Origin: Candidatus Methanoperedens sp.
GTDB lineage: Archaea; Halobacteriota; Methanosarcinia; Methanosarcinales; Methanoperedenaceae
Assembly (NCBI GenBank): GCA_023249275.1
Contig: JAHFCV010000147.1
Location: 1-5,877, forward strand
Length of the DNA stretch: 5,877 bases
Direction: 5' to 3'
How positions within the stretch are numbered: the first letter of the stretch is position 1; the number at the start of each line of letters is the position of its first letter. The notes beneath the pieces were generated by a model. The model ran no database searches. It saw nothing but the letters and a program-made list of their open reading frames with translations, and was not told the DNA's origin. Positions 1-5,112 of this stretch are shown piece by piece. Position numbers and translations under genes: made by a program.

Positions 1-60
1 TACATGCTCAACGCGTGGTAAGCCAGAGTTGATGAGAATCCCGGTGGATAACTATACCAT

Positions 61-116
61 CACTAATACATTCACCTAATGATTAGTGTGATTTGTTTAT
101 TCGTGCTATTCGTGAT
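61..116. repeat. Degenerate short repeat cluster with an inverted pair
   Basis: CACTAAT at 61-67 is the exact reverse complement of ATTAGTG at 82-88, with a 14-base loop between them; a near copy, CACCTAAT, lies at 73-80. To the right, four units of 8-9 bases follow one another: ATTAGTGTG (82-90), ATTTGTTT (91-98), ATTCGTGCT (99-107) and ATTCGTGAT (108-116). The last two match at 7 of 7 leading positions. The left half therefore holds the same unit inverted. It resembles small dispersed intergenic repeats. It could also be a hairpin or an operator, and nothing in the sequence decides between these. It lies 135 bases upstream of the rubrerythrin start. Confidence 0.5.
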
Positions 117-185
117 TTTCATCATGGGGGTGCTAAACAGATACCATTTTCATTTATCCCTTATCCTTACACTCCGGCACTTCGC

Positions 186-235
186 AGGAGGGAAAACGTA
201 TTATGTTTAGCGGGGAATTAATAGAACAGGGGTAG
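186..235 (+). other. Strong SD-like site plus 10-codon mini-ORF in the rubrerythrin leader
   Basis: AGGAGGG at 186-192 is a near-perfect complement of the archaeal 16S rRNA 3' end. Ten bases after it, an ATG at 203 opens a reading frame of ten codons (MFSGELIEQG) that closes with TAG at 233-235, 15 bases before the rubrerythrin ATG. If transcription begins upstream, this could be a translated leader peptide. A purine-rich stretch occurring by chance is the alternative, and so short a frame has no coding statistics to support it. Confidence 0.25.
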
Positions 236-240
236 AAACA

Positions 241-246
241 AGGTGA
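241..246 (+). promoter_or_regulatory. Ribosome binding site of the rubrerythrin gene
   Basis: AGGTGA matches the 3' part of the archaeal Shine-Dalgarno consensus (AGGAGGTGAT) and sits 4 bases before the ATG at 251. This supports 251 as the start rather than an internal methionine; the next Met is codon 58, inside the four-helix domain. Confidence 0.55.
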
Positions 247-250
247 AATT

Positions 251-745
251 ATGACAACCCGGGATAATTTGAAAGAAGCTTTTGCAGGAGAATCGCAAGC
301 GAACAGGACATACCTGGCTTTCGCAGAGAAAGCGGACAATGAAGGTCACAAACAGGTAGCGAAACTATTCAGAGCCGCAGCAGCAGCCGAAACTGTCCAT
401 GCCCTCAACCACCTGAGGGTAATGGGCGGTGTGGGCAGCACTGAAGATAACCTCAAGAGCGCTATCGAAGGCGAGACTGCGGAATTTAAGGAGATGTACC
501 CTAAGTTCATAGAGCAGGCAAAAAAAGAGAAAGCTTCGGATGCAGCAGTCCTCAGTTTTGACGTGGCGAACAGGGTTGAGAAAATCCATGCCGGTCTTTA
601 CAAACAGGCTCTTGATAACCTCGGCAGGAATAAGGAGGTAGATTATTATGTATGCTCAATCTGCGGGAATACTGTGGAGAACAGCGCGCCACAGAGGTGT
701 CCTATATGCAACGCGCCTAAAGAGATGTTTAAGAAAATAGATTGA
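251..745 (+). CDS. Rubrerythrin (ferritin-like diiron domain plus C-terminal rubredoxin-like domain)
   Basis: Rubrerythrin is a cytoplasmic non-haem diiron peroxidase that reduces H2O2 to water in anaerobes, with electrons arriving through its rubredoxin-type iron site. The protein has 164 residues. Residues about 1-128 form the four-helix ferritin-like domain: E14 in the first helix, E47-x-x-H50 in the second, the E75-x-x-E78 pair of the third (followed by the family's 'EMYP' turn) and E110-x-x-H113 in the fourth supply the expected diiron ligands. Residues about 131-164 are the short rubredoxin-like module with C135-x2-C138 and C150-x2-C153 for one Fe. No ligand appears to be missing and the length is normal for the compact form. 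The next gene begins 9 bases after the stop, with its ribosome binding site touching this stop codon, so the two are probably co-transcribed. The family assignment is very secure; the substrate preference is family knowledge. Confidence 0.96.
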   Translation: MTTRDNLKEAFAGESQANRTYLAFAEKADNEGHKQVAKLFRAAAAAETVHALNHLRVMGGVGSTEDNLKSAIEGETAEFKEMYPKFIEQAKKEKASDAAVLSFDVANRVEKIHAGLYKQALDNLGRNKEVDYYVCSICGNTVENSAPQRCPICNAPKEMFKKID

Positions 746-754
746 GGCGAGAAT

Positions 755-1192
755 ATGGCGAAACTGGCAATAATATACGGCACCGGGTTTGGCAACACTG
801 GTATCATGGCAAAAGCCATAGAGGAGGGAGCAAGGGGCGCAGGCATTGATGTCATCATGAAGAAAGTGGAGGAGGCTTCACCGGCTGATGTGGAAAAGGC
901 TGGCGCTATAGCCATTGGTTCTCCAACATATAAGGGCGCAGGAATGCCCACAGTTATCAAATACGTGGAAAATTTATCAAAGCTCTCTCTCAAAGGCAAA
1001 GTAGGTGCAGCTTTTGGTTCATACGGCTGGAGCGGCGAAGCCGCAGGCGTGATAAGCAAGATGCTGAAAGGCTATGGCATGGATGTAATCGAGCCTGACC
1101 TGCGGATAAAACGCATACCTGAGGCTGAAGGTATAGGAACCTGTAAAGAATTGGGCAAATTAATCGCCAAAAGGTTAAGAAATGTGCTTTAA
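755..1192 (+). CDS. Stand-alone flavodoxin domain protein, FprA C-terminal type
   Basis: A 145-residue, single-domain FMN-binding flavodoxin-fold protein, presumably a cytoplasmic electron carrier. The FMN phosphate loop is residues 8-15 (YGTGFGNT), the second flavin loop is around 55-61 (GSPTYKG), and the stretch at 88-96 (GSYGWSGEA) is the hallmark of the flavodoxin domain of FprA-type flavodiiron proteins. The N-terminal beta-lactamase-fold diiron domain of FprA (about 250 residues) is absent. The protein begins directly on beta-strand 1, and the preceding DNA encodes rubrerythrin, so this is not a recent truncation. The start at 755 is supported by GAGGCG at 744-749, which overlaps the rubrerythrin stop. 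Pairing with rubrerythrin suggests a role as its electron donor or in the same peroxide-reducing chain; that is inference. A conventional flavodoxin or WrbA-like protein is less likely given the FprA motif. Confidence 0.9.
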   Translation: MAKLAIIYGTGFGNTGIMAKAIEEGARGAGIDVIMKKVEEASPADVEKAGAIAIGSPTYKGAGMPTVIKYVENLSKLSLKGKVGAAFGSYGWSGEAAGVISKMLKGYGMDVIEPDLRIKRIPEAEGIGTCKELGKLIAKRLRNVL

Positions 1193-1195
1193 ATT
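1188..1195 (+). promoter_or_regulatory. Possible TATA box for the QueG-like gene
   Basis: TTTAAATT overlaps the stop codon of the flavodoxin gene. Archaeal transcription starts about 25-30 bases downstream of the TATA centre, here near 1217-1221, which is only 5-9 bases before the ATG at 1226. No Shine-Dalgarno sequence precedes that ATG. The two observations together fit a nearly leaderless transcript. Read-through from the rubrerythrin pair is equally possible. Confidence 0.3.
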
Positions 1196-1225
1196 TTGGG
1201 TATTGCCGTCAGTTAAAAAAACCAT

Positions 1226-2050
1226 ATGAGACCCGAAAGCATCAAAAAAGAGATTTTAAGATTATGCAGGAGTCTCAGGATTCCCATGGTAGGTTTTGCT
1301 CCTGTCGGGAGATGGGAGCGTCCGCCAAAGGATTTACCAAATTCTCTTTCACCATGGATTCCGGAAGAGTTCTGGCCACAATCCATATACCCTGAAGCAA
1401 AAACGGTGGTTGTGATAGGGCTGCCTGTATCCTTGCCTATTGTGGAAACAGCGCCCTCGATATATTACCATGAACTTTATAAAACCGTGAATTCGATGCT
1501 GGACTCAAAAGCGTACGAAATTTCCAATTACCTCAGTGAAAAAGGCTTTGGGGCTATTTATCTGCCGCGGGATGCTTATGGCGATATAAAAATCCTGATT
1601 GACAAGCCGTTTGCCTTTTTTTCACACAAGCATGCAGCGTATCTTGCGGGGTTAGGTTCTTTCGGGCACAACAATGTTCTCCTGACGCCCGAATACGGGC
1701 CAAGGGTCAGGTTTACATCCATATTCACAACCGCCAAAATTAAGGGAGACCGAATCAAGACAGAGGACTTATGCACGCACTGTCTTCTCTGCGTGAAGAA
1801 CTGCCCTGTGGGAGCAATTCCAAAAACCGGAGACTTCCCCCCACCTGTGGATAAGAAGCTCTGTGCTGTAAGAAGCGCAGAACTTCGGGATGAATACAGG
1901 TCTCCTTGCGGTGTCTGTATCAAAGTTTGCCCTGTGGGGCAGGACAGGGAATTGTTCGGTCGGAAGAATATGGCGATATATTCAAAAAGTAAAAAGTTTG
2001 GGAAATATCACAAAGCCTGGGAGCATGTGAGGAAATACGGGAGTAAATGA
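1226..2050 (+). CDS. QueG-like double [4Fe-4S] cluster protein (epoxyqueuosine reductase family, short form)
   Basis: A 274-residue cytoplasmic iron-sulfur protein related to epoxyqueuosine reductase QueG, which in bacteria uses cobalamin and two [4Fe-4S] clusters for the last step of queuosine synthesis. Residues about 1-165 correspond to the QueG N-terminal region. 'AGLGSFGHNN' at 141-150 matches the family's AGLG-x-x-G-x-(N/H) motif, and D126 lies where the catalytic Asp of QueG would be. Eight cysteines form the double ferredoxin module: C183-x2-C186-x2-C189-x3-C193-P, then C213, then C228-x2-C231-x3-C235-P. The C-terminal HEAT-like repeat region of full-length QueG (about 380 residues) is missing. 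Archaea generally make archaeosine rather than queuosine, so the true substrate is probably different; the name should be read as a family label. The gap to the flavodoxin gene is 33 bases. The ATG at 1226 has no obvious ribosome binding site. Family confidence is high, function is open. Confidence 0.85.
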   Translation: MRPESIKKEILRLCRSLRIPMVGFAPVGRWERPPKDLPNSLSPWIPEEFWPQSIYPEAKTVVVIGLPVSLPIVETAPSIYYHELYKTVNSMLDSKAYEISNYLSEKGFGAIYLPRDAYGDIKILIDKPFAFFSHKHAAYLAGLGSFGHNNVLLTPEYGPRVRFTSIFTTAKIKGDRIKTEDLCTHCLLCVKNCPVGAIPKTGDFPPPVDKKLCAVRSAELRDEYRSPCGVCIKVCPVGQDRELFGRKNMAIYSKSKKFGKYHKAWEHVRKYGSK

Positions 2051-2056
2051 TGGAAT

Positions 2057-2073
2057 TTATTGTCTTATATTTT
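2057..2073 (+). terminator. T-rich tract after the QueG-like gene
   Basis: Seven bases after the TGA stop, the + strand is dominated by T (TTTATTGTCTTATATTTT across 2056-2073). Archaeal termination commonly relies on U-rich tracts without a strong hairpin. The tract is interrupted and overlaps possible promoter elements of the next operon, so the call is weak. Confidence 0.25.
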
Positions 2074-2120
2074 CAGGAAATGATATTATAGTTTCAAGAT
2101 AAAAAGAAACAAATAAGACA
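2061..2120. repeat. Inverted repeat spanning the promoter region of the ABC operon
   Basis: TGTCTTAT at 2061-2068 is the exact reverse complement of ATAAGACA at 2113-2120. The match continues imperfectly inwards (ATTTTC on the left against GAAACAA on the right), giving arms of roughly 14 bases separated by about 32. The arms flank the best TATA-like sequence. It could be a regulator-binding pair or a weak hairpin in the leader; AT-rich sequence makes a chance match of 8 bases conceivable. Confidence 0.35.
2082..2091 (+). promoter_or_regulatory. Candidate archaeal TATA box for the surface protein / ABC operon
   Basis: TGATATTATAG (2081-2091) is preceded by the purine-rich GGAAA (2076-2080), which fits a BRE plus TATA arrangement. 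It would place the transcription start near 2112 and leave a leader of about 30 bases containing the AAGGAG site. A second candidate, CTTATATTT at 2064-2072, would give a leader of about 48 bases but lacks a purine-rich BRE. Confidence 0.35.
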
Positions 2121-2132
2121 TTTTAAGAAAAT

Positions 2133-2138
2133 AAGGAG
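2133..2138 (+). promoter_or_regulatory. Ribosome binding site of the surface protein gene
   Basis: AAGGAG, 4 bases before the ATG at 2143. It fixes the start immediately upstream of a standard signal peptide. Confidence 0.6.
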
Positions 2139-2142
2139 TAAT

Positions 2143-3219
2143 ATGCATAAAAGCACTCAAAAAGTAATATTAAATGTCATTTTTCTTGCTGTATCTGTAT
2201 TAATTCTCGCCAGTTCTGCATCCGCGCAAGTGGAAATATCCGATTTTTTTTCTGATTTTACTACCAGTGATGTTACAGTTAATTCCAGTAAGGACATCCA
2301 GGCAAAAGCAGTTTTTGAACTTTCTTATGCCGGAAATCCGGTAGAATCACACGAGGTACTTTTTAACATAACATCAGGTAAGCCCGTAACCAGGGTCATA
2401 ATATGGCAGAATAAACCGCAATATGATTATTACACCGCTAAAGTCAGTATTTACAATGGCAGCAAATTTTTAACCAGCCGCTCATACGAGGTATCCTACG
2501 GGACTGCTTCGTTACCCGGGTTTCATGTCGTGGATTTCTCACCTACCAACAGCGGAGTGCAACTTTTGCTCCGCCCATTTAACCCGAGCGCAGTAGATAT
2601 AAAAATCGAATTACTTGATAATAACTCCATTGTTTATACAAAAACAAACGAAGATGTGTCTCTCAAAACTTTGCCTGAGGAAATAAAAACGACATGGCCG
2701 TTTTTGCTAACCGGGAACAAGAACTATATCGTCCGCGTAAAAATATTCACTCACAGGCTTTATGCGCAGCCGCTGGTTAATACCTATGTAGCTTATTTCA
2801 CGGCTACAAATGATGTCGAGATTCTCGCTGATGACGTCCAGGTTGACGAATACGGCGCCAGTGTAACAGTTCGCGGTAAATCCCAGGTGCCGTTTGACGG
2901 GTTCATAGTTGTAACCGCAAGGAGCAGGGCGACAAATGAAACCCAGGTGTATCGCACACAGATGGAGGAAATACTGGTATCAGGGAAAGAAGATACCGCA
3001 GGAGTGGTATGGAAAGGGATTGCTCCAGGGGTTTATGATGTTGAAATACTTGCAGTAAACAAGGAAAACGTTACAATCGATAAATATGAAACAGCGCTGC
3101 GCATTCCTGAATACTCAAATGTTTCAAAAAGCGTTCCCGCAAAAAGGACTCCGGGATTTGAAGCGCTTCTTTTTGTAATAACGTTGTTACTATTCTCGCG
3201 GCGATTAAACGGAGCGTAG
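2143..3219 (+). CDS. Secreted beta-rich surface protein with PGF-CTERM-like sorting tail
   Basis: I do not recognise a named domain in this 358-residue protein, but its architecture is clear. Residues 1-28 are a Sec signal peptide: basic start (HKSTQK), hydrophobic core about 9-23, and a likely cleavage after ASA at 26-28. Residues about 30-322 look like three successive beta-rich, Ig-like modules of roughly 100 residues each (about 30-120, 125-222 and 224-322), with 'VEI' near the start of the first and third. Seven N-x-S/T sequons (N47, N75, N105, N160, N265, N309, N326) suggest an exported, N-glycosylated protein. The end is a tripartite tail: P337-G338-F339, a hydrophobic stretch at 341-351, then R353-R354. 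This resembles PGF-CTERM, which in archaea is processed by archaeosortase ArtA and replaced by a lipid anchor. The downstream permease starts on the base after this stop codon, so the protein very probably works with that transporter. Its ligand is unknown. The alternative is a simple C-terminal membrane anchor. Confidence 0.8.
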   Translation: MHKSTQKVILNVIFLAVSVLILASSASAQVEISDFFSDFTTSDVTVNSSKDIQAKAVFELSYAGNPVESHEVLFNITSGKPVTRVIIWQNKPQYDYYTAKVSIYNGSKFLTSRSYEVSYGTASLPGFHVVDFSPTNSGVQLLLRPFNPSAVDIKIELLDNNSIVYTKTNEDVSLKTLPEEIKTTWPFLLTGNKNYIVRVKIFTHRLYAQPLVNTYVAYFTATNDVEILADDVQVDEYGASVTVRGKSQVPFDGFIVVTARSRATNETQVYRTQMEEILVSGKEDTAGVVWKGIAPGVYDVEILAVNKENVTIDKYETALRIPEYSNVSKSVPAKRTPGFEALLFVITLLLFSRRLNGA

Positions 3220-4374
3220 ATGTTTGACCTCATCATAAAAAACATCACCCAGAGAAAACTCAGGACTGGTTTAACAGTATTTGGCATAGCGCTTGGGATT
3301 TTTGCAGTAATAGTCATGGGCGGGATGTCGGAACATTTCAACCTCACTTTTGACAGGTCGATGAGTTTGACCGCAGATAAAATCCGCGTGCTTCCTGAAG
3401 GTGGATTCGGCGGCGGCAATCTTAACGATTCCAAAGTGCGGGAAGTTAAAAGAGTGCCCGGGGTTTCTGACGCATATGGATTGTTGGAGGCTCCTCTTGA
3501 TCCTGAGAGCCTTGGAATGTTCGGCGGGGATATGGTTATTGGTATTCCCCCTGAAAAACAAGAACTCGCGATGAAAGATACAAAACTGACAGAAGGAAGG
3601 TTCCTGGTTACTGGAGATAGTTACAGGGCAGTCCTTGGCAGCAGTGTTGCCCGTGAGTTTAACCTGAAGGTTGGCGATGAGCTTGAGGTAAAAAGCAAAC
3701 GAGTGGCGCGCGCTGGAACAATAACCCATACCAGGAATTTTACCGTAGTTGGAATACTGGAATACACAGGTTCTTTTTTTGACAATGCCGTGCAGGTACC
3801 CCTTGACAGGGCTCAAAAGTTCTTCGACCGGGGTGATACTGTTTCATTAATACTTGCCGTTCCTGACCCGAACGCAGACCCCGAAGACCTCACAAAAAGG
3901 ATAGAGCTGAATGTTGAAAAAGTTAAAGCCTTCTCACCTGCTGAGCTTCGAAAACAGATAGAGCAATCCCTTGTAGTTTTCAGTTTGATTACTATTAGTG
4001 CTGCTGTGCTTGCAGCCATAATCGGGGGTTTGAGCGTAATGAATACCATGCTAATGTCTGTTTCGGAAAGGACAAAAGAGTTCGGGCTTATGAAAGCACT
4101 GGGCGCTGAGACAAGGGACATTCTTTTCATGACCATGGGAGAAGCCGCGCTCATGGGGATTCTTGGCGGTATTTTAGGAATCATTGGTGGTGGAGCCCTT
4201 GTGTATTATTTGAACGATTATCTGGCTTCAAAGGGCGCTACCCTTTTTACGATTACGCCAAGGCTACTTTTAATTTCCATAGTTTTTTCCACTCTTCTCG
4301 GCGTAATATCCGGGATGTACCCGGCTTACAGGGCAGCGAAAATGAGCCCGATGGAGGCTCTGCGGTATGAATGA
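3220..4374 (+). CDS. MacB/LolC/E-type ABC transporter permease
   Basis: A 384-residue integral membrane subunit of the type VII (mechanotransmission) ABC family, which includes MacB, LolC/E and FtsX. There is one N-terminal membrane helix (about 15-37), a large extracytoplasmic domain (about 38-248, the MacB periplasmic core type), then three C-terminal helices (about 252-279, 302-331 and 347-367). The cytoplasmic loop after helix 2 (NTMLMSVSERTKEFGLMKAL, 275-294) is the conserved region that contacts the ATPase. The C-terminus ends in the family signature 'YPAYRAAKMSPMEALRYE'. The length is complete. GGAG at 3211-3214, inside the end of the previous gene, serves the ATG at 3220; translational coupling is likely. 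One permease gene is present, so a homodimer with two ATPase subunits is expected. Archaea of this type have no outer membrane or TolC, so canonical MacB efflux across two membranes cannot apply. A role acting on a surface or membrane protein is more plausible, but the substrate is unknown. Confidence 0.95.
   Translation: MFDLIIKNITQRKLRTGLTVFGIALGIFAVIVMGGMSEHFNLTFDRSMSLTADKIRVLPEGGFGGGNLNDSKVREVKRVPGVSDAYGLLEAPLDPESLGMFGGDMVIGIPPEKQELAMKDTKLTEGRFLVTGDSYRAVLGSSVAREFNLKVGDELEVKSKRVARAGTITHTRNFTVVGILEYTGSFFDNAVQVPLDRAQKFFDRGDTVSLILAVPDPNADPEDLTKRIELNVEKVKAFSPAELRKQIEQSLVVFSLITISAAVLAAIIGGLSVMNTMLMSVSERTKEFGLMKALGAETRDILFMTMGEAALMGILGGILGIIGGGALVYYLNDYLASKGATLFTITPRLLLISIVFSTLLGVISGMYPAYRAAKMSPMEALRYE
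4353..4357 (+). promoter_or_regulatory. Ribosome binding site of the ATPase gene, inside the permease gene
   Basis: GGAGG lies 9 bases before the ATG at 4367 and within the last codons of the permease. It supports the overlapping start and coupled translation of the two subunits. Confidence 0.55.
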
Positions 4375-5071
4375 TGAAGAGCCAATTCTCCGTGTCAGGA
4401 ACCTTTCAAAAACTTATATGCAGGGTAAAATCCCGGTGCATGCCCTCAGTGACGTGAGCTTTGACGTTCAAAAAGGTGAGTTCCTGAGCATAGTAGGTCC
4501 TTCGGGCAGTGGAAAATCAACATTCCTCTCCATGATAGGGCTTCTTGACAAACCCACAGGCGGCAGTGTTTTCATAGATGGCATCGAGGTCACAAAAGCA
4601 AGCGACGGGGAAGCCCCTATTATCCGGCGTGAGAAAATCGGTTTCGTGTTCCAGCATTTCAATCTTATACCAACACTCACGGCGCTTGAAAATGTGGATA
4701 TTGCAATGCGTTTTGCAAGGGTTCCGAAAAGCAGGCGAAGGGAAAGGGCTGTGGAACTTCTTACACAGATGGGACTGCGCGACAGGATGAACCACAAACC
4801 TTCGGAATTATCAGGAGGCGAGCAGCAGCGCGTGGCTATTGCAAGGGCTATGGCAAATTATCCTGCGATAATACTTGCTGACGAGCCTACAGGGGAAGTG
4901 GACACAAAGACGAGGGATATGATAGTTTCGCTCCTGAAAGAACTTGCAGAAAAAGGGCAGACCATTCTTATTGTGACGCATGATACGGCGGTGTCGGCGC
5001 GGACAAACCGGGTGATTACGATGCGGGATGGGATGATTGCAAGCGATACGAAGGTGGTGGGCGGACAATAA
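4367..5071 (+). CDS. ABC transporter ATP-binding protein, MacB/LolD/FtsE family
   Basis: A 234-residue cytoplasmic ATPase that powers the permease encoded just upstream; the genes overlap by 8 bases (4367-4374). All catalytic elements are present: Walker A GPSGSGKST at 44-52 (K50), Q-loop Q96 in VFQ, signature LSGGEQQR at 148-155, Walker B IILADEP at 168-174 (D172, E173), D-loop around 177-180, and switch H205. Length and motif spacing match the LolD/MacB-N subfamily, including the 'HFNLIPTLTALENV' region after the Q-loop. The D-loop reads EVDT where many relatives have a NLDS- or ALDS-like sequence, a conservative variant. There is no fused permease domain, unlike bacterial MacB. The first codons (MNDEEPILRVRNLSKTY) give a normal N-terminus, so the start is credible. 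The assignment is very secure; substrate specificity cannot be read from the ATPase. Confidence 0.97.
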   Translation: MNDEEPILRVRNLSKTYMQGKIPVHALSDVSFDVQKGEFLSIVGPSGSGKSTFLSMIGLLDKPTGGSVFIDGIEVTKASDGEAPIIRREKIGFVFQHFNLIPTLTALENVDIAMRFARVPKSRRRERAVELLTQMGLRDRMNHKPSELSGGEQQRVAIARAMANYPAIILADEPTGEVDTKTRDMIVSLLKELAEKGQTILIVTHDTAVSARTNRVITMRDGMIASDTKVVGGQ

Positions 5072-5082
5072 CGAACCGCAGA

Positions 5083-5088
5083 TTTTTT
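5083..5088 (+). terminator. Possible U-tract terminator of the ABC operon
   Basis: A run of six T follows the ATPase stop by 11 bases, in the 41-base space between two convergent genes. No clear hairpin precedes it. This is consistent with archaeal U-tract termination but is short. Confidence 0.3.
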
Positions 5089-5112
5089 CAGAAGGTATCT
5101 TTTCGAGGAACG

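Noticed and set aside
1..79. Short open frames at the left edge as the tail of an upstream gene
   Set aside because: The three forward frames close at 19-21, 77-79 and about 28-30; none of the short peptides has recognisable features, so no CDS is called, although a gene tail cannot be excluded.
646..1059. 137-codon open frame on the minus strand
   Set aside because: It lies antisense to the rubrerythrin and flavodoxin genes, whose protein motifs are unambiguous, and its translation shows no recognisable family.
1226..2050. Naming this gene queG
   Set aside because: The family match is good, but the C-terminal region is missing and the archaeal context argues against queuosine synthesis.
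2143..3219. Calling the surface protein a MacA-like adaptor or a substrate-binding protein
   Set aside because: No biotinyl-lipoyl or alpha-hairpin region, no lipobox cysteine and no periplasmic-binding-protein motifs; the sequence is beta-rich with a sorting tail.
3271..3816. 181-codon open frame on the minus strand
   Set aside because: Antisense to the permease ectodomain, Cys- and His-rich low-plausibility translation, no start signal; a coding shadow.
4578..4790. 70-codon + strand frame inside the ATPase gene
   Set aside because: It is out of frame with the ATPase, covers its conserved region between Walker A and the signature, and has no independent support.
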